DNA of 22,379 nt, from NCBI GenBank assembly GCA_946479255.1, contig CAMLFK010000055.1, positions 1-22,379 of the forward strand, in the 5' to 3' direction. Positions 15,990 through 22,379 of the stretch are shown piece by piece. Source of the stretch: an uncultured Oxalobacteraceae bacterium. GTDB lineage: Bacteria > Pseudomonadota > Gammaproteobacteria > Burkholderiales > Burkholderiaceae. A program made the position numbers and the translations under genes. The number at the start of each line of letters is the position of its first letter. Position 1 is the first letter of the stretch. Under the pieces are notes generated by a model, which saw nothing but the letters and a program-made list of their open reading frames with translations, was not told the DNA's origin and did not search any database.

Positions 15990-18900
15990 TCAGGCACCGA
16001 CCGGCATCTCGCGCTTCAACAGTCCCGAAATCGCCGCCAGCAGCACGTCTTCCTGGAACGGTTTGCCGAAATAGGCATTCACGCCCAGGTCGAGCGCGTA
16101 GTTGCGGTGCTTGTCGGCCGTGCGCGAGGTGATCATGATGATCGGTACCGCGCGCGTGCTCTCGTTACCGCGGATGTTGCGGGTCAGGTCGAAACCATCC
16201 ATGCGCGGCATCTCGATATCGACCAGCATCAGGTCCGGCACCGCCTCCTGCAGACGCTCCAGCGCGTCCACGCCATCTTTTGCCAGCATGACCTGGTAGC
16301 CTTCGCGCTCCAGCAAGCGCTGGGTTACCTTGCGCACCGTGAGCGAATCGTCCACCACCATCACCACATAGTCGCGCGCCGGCACCGCTGCCACCGTGGA
16401 GGCCTGGGTGCTCTCAGCCTGCGGACGTAATTCTGGATGGTTATCCAGGTGATGCGATAGCGCCACCGGGTTCAGGATCAGCACGATGTCGCCCGAACCG
16501 AGCACGGTCGCGCCGGCGATGCCGATCATGCGCGACAGTTGCGGACCGACGTTCTTGATCACCACCTCGCGATTGCCCTGCACGTCATCGACCTGCACGG
16601 CCAGGCGGTCATTGCCATTCCTGAGCATCAGCACCGGGCTGGAACGCTGCACCATCGGACGCGCATCCGGGTCGCCCAGCAGATGCGGCAGGTAGTGCAG
16701 CGCCACCGACTGGCCCTGGAACTGGATGCGCCCGGAGGCCTGAAAGGCGTTCAGTTCCACCTCTTTCACCTGCAGCACCTGCTCCACCAGAATCGACGGC
16801 AACGCATAGGTGGTGCCGCTGCTGACCGTCAGCACGACTTGCGTAACAGCCAAAGTCAGCGGCAGGTGAATGGTGAAGCAGGCACCCTTGCCCGCGGTGG
16901 TCTGGATATCGACCCGCCCGCCCAGCGCCTGGGCCTGCGAGCGCACCACGTCCATGCCCACGCCGCGGCCGGCCAGTTCGCTCAAGACCTCGGCGGTCGA
17001 AAAGCCGGGTTCGAAAATCAGGTCGGCCGCTTCCAGGTCGTTGACTTCGCTGCCCTCTTTAATCAAACCGTTGGCCACCGCCTTGGCACGGATGCGTTCC
17101 AGGTTCAGGCCCGCGCCATCGTCGGTGAACTGGATCACCACCTCGTTACCCTGCTGGCTGGCGTGAATCAGCAGCTCACCGGTTTCGGCCTTGCCGCTGG
17201 CGCCGCGCACGGTCCGCGTTTCGACGCCGTGCACGATGGCGTTGCGCAGCAGGTGTTCGAACGGCGCGGCCATCTGTTCCAGCACGCTGCGGTCGATCTC
17301 CACCGAGCCGCCGCGAATGTCCAGGTTGACGCGCTTGTCGACTTCCTTGGCGGTCTGGCGCGCCACCCGGAACAGCCGTTCCGACAGGCTGGCAAAAGGC
17401 ACCATGCGCACCCGCATCAGGTCGCGCTGCAGGTCACGCGTCAGGCGCGACTGGGTGACCAGGTCGGTGCCGGCGCTGTCGACCGTGCGGCCCAGGCTTT
17501 CGTGGAAGGAACCGACGTCGTTGACGCTTTCGGCCATCATCCGGGTCAGTTCCTGCAGGCGCGTGAAGCGGTCGAATTCGAGCGGGTCGAATTCGCGTTC
17601 GCTGGAAATCGACATGCGCGAAGCGATCTGCGATTCGGCCTGCATCTCCACTTCGCGCAGCTGGCGGCGCAGGCGCCCCAGGTTTTCCGAGAAGTCGGCA
17701 AGCGATGTTTTGAGTGTAGCGACCTGGCTTTCCAGCTTGGAGCGGGTGATCGATACTTCGCCGGCCTGGTTGACCAGCCGGTCGAGGATGTCGGCGCGTA
17801 CCCGCACCAGCGCCGCGCGCTGCTGTCCGGGCGCTTCGTCGGTCACGGGAGCCAGGGTCGGCGCAGTTTGCACCGCAGTGCCGCCCGGGTTTTGCAGCAG
17901 TTCGAACAGCGCCAGCGCATGGTCGTAGTTGGCCAGCAGTTCGTCGAAGGCGGCCGGCGTTGTGGTGCCGGCGTGGACCATGTTCTCGATCTGCGTTTCG
18001 ATGTCGTGCGCGTGCTGGCCAAGGCGCATCGCGCCGGCCATGCGCGCGCTGCCCTTGACGGTGTGCAGGGCGCGCTGCAGCATCTGGGCCGGCGCCGTGT
18101 CGGCCGGATTGGCCTGCCAGGTGCGCAGGCCGTTGCCGATTTCCGGCAGCAGGTCGCTGGCTTCTTCGATAAACACCGGCAGCAGGTCGGCATCGAGCTC
18201 GTCGCCGATTGTCACCTCGACCTTGACGTCTACCTGCGCTTCCGCCACCCCGGCTTCTTCAGTGGCTAGCGCTTGCGGTTCGGCCGGCGGCTCGGGTTCC
18301 GGTTCGCCGATCAGTTCCGGTTCGAGCTCCGGGCCGTCGTCTTCATCGTCAGGATCGTCGGCATCGATGGCCGGGGGCGGCGCGGCCTGGGTCAGCACCG
18401 GCGCGTCGAATGGATCGTCGTCGAACAGGGCGTCGATGTCATCGGCCGGCGCGGCCGGCGTGGCTACTGGTGCGGGAGCCCGCTCTTCCACTTCTGGCTT
18501 TGATGCGATGATGCTTGCCAGCGTGGCTTCGAACAGCGCGTGCAGCTTTTCTTCCAGTTCCGCATCGAGATTGGTCACGGCGCCGCCATAACTGGCCGCG
18601 TCCTGCGCTTCGAGCTCTACGCGCAGCGCTTCCAGGCGAGCCACCAGGTCGGGCTGGGCTTCGGCCAGCTCGCCGAGGGCAAAGCCCTGCAGCATCTGGC
18701 GCACGCGCTCCACCGTATCGTCGAGCAGCTCGCGCTGGCTGTCGTCCAGGCGCGGACTTGGCGACTTGAGCGCCATTTCGAGCGCATACGCCACTTCGCG
18801 CAGCGCCTTGAAACCAACCGTGGCCGAGGTGCCGGCCAGGGTGTGCGCGGCCTTGAGCGCGTCGGCCGACACCGGGCGCTCCGGCTCATGGCGCCACTCG

Positions 18901-21359
18901 CCGAAGTCGCGCGTCAGCGTGCGCACCAGTTCGTCGGTTTCGGCCATGTAGATGTTATACAGCGGCAGCGCGATTTCGAGGCTGCCGATGCGTTTGGTGT
19001 TGTCGTCGACCGGCGTCGGCCGCACGATGCTCGGGAAGTCGATCACGTTCGTGATGACCGGAGCCTCAAGCACTGGCTCAGGCGCCACTTCGGTGAACAC
19101 GATCTCTTCGACCGGTTCTTCCGGCGCCGCTTCGATCATCTGGAAGGCGCCGCCTTCCATCACGCGCACCGCGCAATCGACCAGCGCGGCGCTGTCGCGT
19201 GCCGACCTGCCGGTGGCAACCAGTTCGGCCACCCAGGCGCCCATCTCGGCACTGGCGTGCTCCAGGAGCGCCAGCAGATCCGGCGTGGCGTCGCGGCTTT
19301 CGGACAGCCACACATTAAGTGTCTTCTCGACCGCGGCGGCGCCTTCGGCGAAGTTGTCAAGGCCAACCATGCGTCCACTGCCCTTGAGGGTGTGGAAGGA
19401 GCGGCGCAGCACGGTCAGGCGTTCCTGGCTGGACGGCTCATTGCGCGCGGCGGGCAAGGTGGCATCCACCACGCCCAGCACTTCCTGGGCTTCGCCGATG
19501 AAGATCTCTAGCAGTTCGGCTTCGACGCCGTCGTCCGCTGGAAGCGGGGCAACAGGTGCGAGTTCGACTGATGCTTCGCCCACTTCGTCGTGCTCGGCCG
19601 GTGCTTCGGCCGCTGGCGCCTCGCCGAACGGCACCGCGCGCAGCATGCCTTCGCTGCTGTCGAACGAGAAGCGCTGGCGCGCGGCGTCGAAATTCTGGGC
19701 CAGCATGTCCACAAAAAAGCCCAGGGCGCCGATGTTCTGGGCGATGTTCTGCAGGGACGCCGCTTCCAGCGCCGGGTCGCCGTTGGCGGCGGCCAGGGTG
19801 CGCACCGCTTCCTTGACGTGCAGCGCCGCGCGCATGGCGTCGTCCTGGTCGAGGATTGCGACCGCGCCTTCGAGCTGGTGCAAGAGCGGCCCGATCTGGC
19901 TCAGGCTGGGGCGCTTGGAGCCGTCGGCATAGAAATCGTCCAGCACCTTTTCCACCTGGCGCAGGCCGTTTTTCATTTCGGCGGCGAGCACCGCCACGGT
20001 CTGCTCCTGCTGGATCTGGCGCGACAGTTCGTCCTGCCATTGCGGCGCGTGCGGCGGTGTTTCGCCGGCGGCCAGCGCCAGCAGGCGCGTGCCGATCACT
20101 TCGGCGTGGGCGTCGAAATCGTCCGGCAGCTGGCGGATGCGGTCCAGGCCCTGCAGGGCAAACAGCATGGCGGCCGCCATCTCAAGGCTGAACTGCGGGC
20201 TGCGGCCGGACATGACGGAGTCGCGCGCGGCGCGCGCCAGTTCGGCCTGCAGCTGGGCCAGCGCGGGCGCGCCCAGCTTGGCGCAGGCGGTGCCGAGGGC
20301 CTCCAGCTGCTGCTGGAATTGCGTCTCCAGTGCCGGGTCGATCTCATTTGACAAGCGGTCCCAGGCCTGCTGGGCATGGGCCAGCGCTTCCTTGGCCTCT
20401 TTGAGCGCTTCGGCATTGATGCGGCCGTAGCGCTTCTTGTCGTAGTCGGCCGGCACCACGCCGTCAAGGCGGAAGGCGCGCCGCAGGGCCCTGGCGGTAT
20501 CGGATGGCTCGGGCGCGGCGGCGATGAAAAACAGCGCGTCGCGCAGCATCCCTTCAGGCAGTTCGGCCTGGCCTTGCGACAGGCGGCGGATCTGCAGGTT
20601 GATCATGCCGAACAGTTGCTTGACGTACAGGTTGCTGGCCAGTTGGCCGCCCGCCACCAGTTCGGCGAAGCTCTGCATGGCCAGCCAGAAGGTGTGGGCG
20701 GAGTTATCCGATTGTCCCTCGGCCACCTGGGCGATGGCTTCCTGCAGCGCCTGTGGATTGCTGCGCTGGGCGTCGGCATCCGCGCTCTTCAAAAATGGCA
20801 GCAGGGCTTTTTCGAAACGTGCGCGGCAGGCGGCGTAGTCTGGCGCGGCGGCCGGGGTGCCGACGCGGCGCATCGGACCCGGTGCGGACAGGTCGGCAAA
20901 CAGCAGGTCGGCCGGGTGAATCCGTTCCGCGCCCAGCAGTTCCTGCAGCGCGCGGTAGTACGGGAACAGGCGCGCCGGCTGCTGCGGAGCGCCGGACAGC
21001 AGCTCTTCCAGGTATTCGGTGACGGCCAGGTAAGCCTCGGCGATGAGCTGCACGCGCTCGGCGGTGCACTCGATGCTGCCGTCCTTGAAGCGTTCGATGG
21101 CATCTTCGGCACCCTGGGTCATGCGCCCAACGCCCTCGACATCGACCATCTGCAGCGCGCCGTGGGCCTGGTGCAGATAAGTTTTGGCGTGCTTGAGCGC
21201 CCTGTCGTGAGCGTCCATATCGCGCGCATCGAAACCGCTGGCGGCGGCGTCGTGCAGCGCGGCGGCCGAGCGCTCGAGCGCCTCGCGGATTTCCCCCATC
21301 ACCCAGGACAGCGGGGCGGTATCGAATTGCGCGGCGTGCGGGTGTTGGGTCATGGTCAT
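15990..21359 (-). CDS. chpA: ChpA-type hybrid chemosensory histidine kinase with several Hpt domains, CheW and receiver
   Basis: A 1789-residue cytosolic CheA-like kinase of the Pil-Chp system, which controls type IV pilus twitching and cAMP in Pseudomonas. From the N-terminus I see five Hpt or Hpt-like sites: LHQAHGALQMV (His63), LHQLEGAVAIL (His494), FHTLKGSGRM (His656), HTLAGTSATVG (His839) and LHTVKGSARM (His1099). An acidic, proline-rich linker covers about 957-1043. Then come a helical dimerisation region (about 1187-1290), the ATPase domain with LLRNAIVHG (Asn1373), DDGAG (Asp1413-1414) and GRGVGMDVV (about 1463), a CheW-like domain (about 1500-1640), and a C-terminal receiver with Asp1670/1671, phospho-acceptor Asp1714 and Lys1766. 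The ATG at 21359 is followed by another at 21353; AGG lies a few bases upstream. It follows the pilJ-like gene by 39 nt. Domain limits are by eye. Confidence 0.93.
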   Translation of the reverse strand: MTMTQHPHAAQFDTAPLSWVMGEIREALERSAAALHDAAASGFDARDMDAHDRALKHAKTYLHQAHGALQMVDVEGVGRMTQGAEDAIERFKDGSIECTAERVQLIAEAYLAVTEYLEELLSGAPQQPARLFPYYRALQELLGAERIHPADLLFADLSAPGPMRRVGTPAAAPDYAACRARFEKALLPFLKSADADAQRSNPQALQEAIAQVAEGQSDNSAHTFWLAMQSFAELVAGGQLASNLYVKQLFGMINLQIRRLSQGQAELPEGMLRDALFFIAAAPEPSDTARALRRAFRLDGVVPADYDKKRYGRINAEALKEAKEALAHAQQAWDRLSNEIDPALETQFQQQLEALGTACAKLGAPALAQLQAELARAARDSVMSGRSPQFSLEMAAAMLFALQGLDRIRQLPDDFDAHAEVIGTRLLALAAGETPPHAPQWQDELSRQIQQEQTVAVLAAEMKNGLRQVEKVLDDFYADGSKRPSLSQIGPLLHQLEGAVAILDQDDAMRAALHVKEAVRTLAAANGDPALEAASLQNIAQNIGALGFFVDMLAQNFDAARQRFSFDSSEGMLRAVPFGEAPAAEAPAEHDEVGEASVELAPVAPLPADDGVEAELLEIFIGEAQEVLGVVDATLPAARNEPSSQERLTVLRRSFHTLKGSGRMVGLDNFAEGAAAVEKTLNVWLSESRDATPDLLALLEHASAEMGAWVAELVATGRSARDSAALVDCAVRVMEGGAFQMIEAAPEEPVEEIVFTEVAPEPVLEAPVITNVIDFPSIVRPTPVDDNTKRIGSLEIALPLYNIYMAETDELVRTLTRDFGEWRHEPERPVSADALKAAHTLAGTSATVGFKALREVAYALEMALKSPSPRLDDSQRELLDDTVERVRQMLQGFALGELAEAQPDLVARLEALRVELEAQDAASYGGAVTNLDAELEEKLHALFEATLASIIASKPEVEERAPAPVATPAAPADDIDALFDDDPFDAPVLTQAAPPPAIDADDPDDEDDGPELEPELIGEPEPEPPAEPQALATEEAGVAEAQVDVKVEVTIGDELDADLLPVFIEEASDLLPEIGNGLRTWQANPADTAPAQMLQRALHTVKGSARMAGAMRLGQHAHDIETQIENMVHAGTTTPAAFDELLANYDHALALFELLQNPGGTAVQTAPTLAPVTDEAPGQQRAALVRVRADILDRLVNQAGEVSITRSKLESQVATLKTSLADFSENLGRLRRQLREVEMQAESQIASRMSISSEREFDPLEFDRFTRLQELTRMMAESVNDVGSFHESLGRTVDSAGTDLVTQSRLTRDLQRDLMRVRMVPFASLSERLFRVARQTAKEVDKRVNLDIRGGSVEIDRSVLEQMAAPFEHLLRNAIVHGVETRTVRGASGKAETGELLIHASQQGNEVVIQFTDDGAGLNLERIRAKAVANGLIKEGSEVNDLEAADLIFEPGFSTAEVLSELAGRGVGMDVVRSQAQALGGRVDIQTTAGKGACFTIHLPLTLAVTQVVLTVSSGTTYALPSILVEQVLQVKEVELNAFQASGRIQFQGQSVALHYLPHLLGDPDARPMVQRSSPVLMLRNGNDRLAVQVDDVQGNREVVIKNVGPQLSRMIGIAGATVLGSGDIVLILNPVALSHHLDNHPELRPQAESTQASTVAAVPARDYVVMVVDDSLTVRKVTQRLLEREGYQVMLAKDGVDALERLQEAVPDLMLVDIEMPRMDGFDLTRNIRGNESTRAVPIIMITSRTADKHRNYALDLGVNAYFGKPFQEDVLLAAISGLLKREMPVGA

Positions 21360-21398
21360 GCCTGCCTTTGGTTCTGCCGGTGCAGTTCTGCCGTTGCC

Positions 21399-22379
21399 CT
21401 AGGCAGCGACGCGGAATCGCGATACCGAGTTTTTCAGTTCCTGCGCCAGTTGCGCCAGTTGTTGAATCGACCGGGCGGTCTGCTGGGTGCCGTCCTGGGT
21501 GCTTTCGGTAACCGACAGGATGTGCTGGATGTTGTGGGCCACGCCGTTGGCCGAAGTCGCCTGCAGTTCGGTCGCGAACGAAATCCCTTGAATCAGTTCC
21601 GCCAGGCGGTTCGACACGCGCGAGATGTCGTTCAGCGCCGCACCGGCCGCGTCGGACAGCTTGGCACCTTCAACCACACCCTGGGTGGACTTTTCCATTG
21701 CCGCCACCGCGTCGTGGGTGTCGGTCTGAATGGTGCGCACCAGCGCGCCGATCTGCTTGGCCGCTTCGGCCGAGCGTTCCGCCAGCCGCTGCACCTCCTC
21801 GGCCACCACCGAGAAGCCGCGCCCCGCCTCGCCGGCCGATGCGGCCTGGATCGCCGCGTTCAGCGCCAGCACGTTGGTCTGTTCGGTAATGTCGGAAATC
21901 AGTTCGGTGATCTCGCCAATCTCCTGCGACGATTCGCCCAGGCGCTTGATGCGCTTGGAGGTTTCCTGGATTTGCTCGCGAATCTCGTGCATGCCCTTGA
22001 TCGCGTTCTCCACCGCCGTCGAACCCTGGTGCGCCGCCGCCACCGACTGGCGCGCCACGTCGGCCGATTCGTTGGCCGACTTCGATACGTCGGTAATCTC
22101 GCTGGCCATCTTCAGAACGGTGCTTGAAGCTTCCTGGATCTCGCGCGACTGCTGTTCCGTCGCCGACAGCAGGTCGGTCGAAATCGACTGCGCCTGGCTG
22201 GACGCCGAGGTCACCTGCTCGGCGGTGCGGGTCACCCGTTCGACCAGCCCGCGCAGCTCTTCCACGGTGTAGTTAACCGAGTCGGCAATTGCACCGGTGA
22301 TGTCTTCCGACACCGTCGCGTGCACCGTCAAGTCGCCGTCCGCCACTTCCTGCAGTTCGTTCATCAGGCGCAAAATCGC
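21399..22379 (-). CDS. pilJ: PilJ-like methyl-accepting chemotaxis protein, C-terminal part
   Basis: At least 326 residues of the cytoplasmic signalling part of a chemoreceptor whose N-terminus lies beyond base 22379; the frame is open to the window edge. It starts in a HAMP-like region ([13 protein letters not shown], then [14 protein letters not shown]), followed by long heptad-rich coiled coils. The conserved hairpin tip that binds CheA and CheW reads [20 protein letters not shown], then [20 protein letters not shown]. It ends SVSRFRVAA with no methyltransferase-tethering pentapeptide. Position directly upstream of the chpA-like kinase and the tip sequence make PilJ, the type IV pilus receptor, the best assignment. 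Confidence 0.88.
   Translation of the reverse strand, partial: AILRLMNELQEVADGDLTVHATVSEDITGAIADSVNYTVEELRGLVERVTRTAEQVTSASSQAQSISTDLLSATEQQSREIQEASSTVLKMASEITDVSKSANESADVARQSVAAAHQGSTAVENAIKGMHEIREQIQETSKRIKRLGESSQEIGEITELISDITEQTNVLALNAAIQAASAGEAGRGFSVVAEEVQRLAERSAEAAKQIGALVRTIQTDTHDAVAAMEKSTQGVVEGAKLSDAAGAALNDISRVSNRLAELIQGISFATELQATSANGVAHNIQHILSVTESTQDGTQQTARSIQQLAQLAQELKNSVSRFRVAA

Noticed and set aside
16539..18269. Plus-strand open frame of 576 codons opposite the chpA-like gene
   Set aside because: Mirror frame of a strong coding sequence; the composition is artefactual and it has no domain or ribosome site.
20376..22127. Plus-strand open frame of 583 codons opposite the chpA and pilJ-like genes
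   Set aside because: It crosses the junction of two clear minus-strand genes, and its protein is low in normal hydrophobic pattern and unlike any family I know.

Overview
The window looks like chromosomal DNA from a GC-rich betaproteobacterium. The best fit is the Oxalobacteraceae (Massilia/Duganella/Janthinobacterium type). This is an inference from gene content and order (yqgE-ruvX-pyrR-pyrB-pyrC'-acyltransferase, chpA/pilJ-type chemosensory genes, an H-NS/MvaT-type small histone) and from protein style, not from any database search. I saw no insertion sequence, phage gene, CRISPR array, tRNA or rRNA.

Positions 1-7120, nearly all on the minus strand, form a cell-surface polysaccharide region. 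Reading in the direction of transcription, rfbB-rfbA-rfbC-rfbD (7120 to 3746) is a tightly overlapped dTDP-L-rhamnose operon. It is followed by a WecA-like polyprenyl-phosphate sugar-phosphate transferase (3572-2478) that starts lipid-linked glycan assembly. Next come a 103-residue H-NS family protein (2397-2086), a phosphomannomutase/phosphoglucomutase (1790-408) and the start of heptosyltransferase I, waaC (394 to the window edge). The mutase can supply glucose-1-phosphate to RfbA, so the block links sugar-nucleotide supply, lipid-linked glycan initiation and LPS core synthesis. Between hns and the mutase lies a 118-bp nested inverted repeat, and upstream of the wecA-like gene lies a perfect 8-bp palindrome around a possible -10 box.

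Positions 7248-12749 hold apaH (plus strand) facing a compact minus-strand operon, yqgE-ruvX-pyrR-pyrB-pyrC'-plsC-like, in which almost every junction overlaps or nearly touches. The dihydroorotase homologue in it has lost the HxH metal ligands and is almost certainly a non-catalytic PyrC' partner of aspartate transcarbamoylase.

Positions 12921-15959 are on the plus strand: a class I CPD photolyase followed 18 nt later by an aldo/keto reductase, then a secreted TlpA-like thioredoxin-fold protein with an unusual CAYC motif. Positions 15990-22379 are on the minus strand: a 1789-residue ChpA-type hybrid chemosensory kinase and, upstream of it, the C-terminal part of a PilJ-like chemoreceptor. 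Both are typical of the Pil-Chp system that controls type IV pili.

Most of the window is ordinary housekeeping and surface-biogenesis DNA. I found no convincing new multi-gene system. The items most worth a second look are the nested inverted repeat, the palindrome around a -10-like box before the wecA-like gene, the dead dihydroorotase, and the mix of canonical and degenerate Hpt sites in the ChpA-like kinase.
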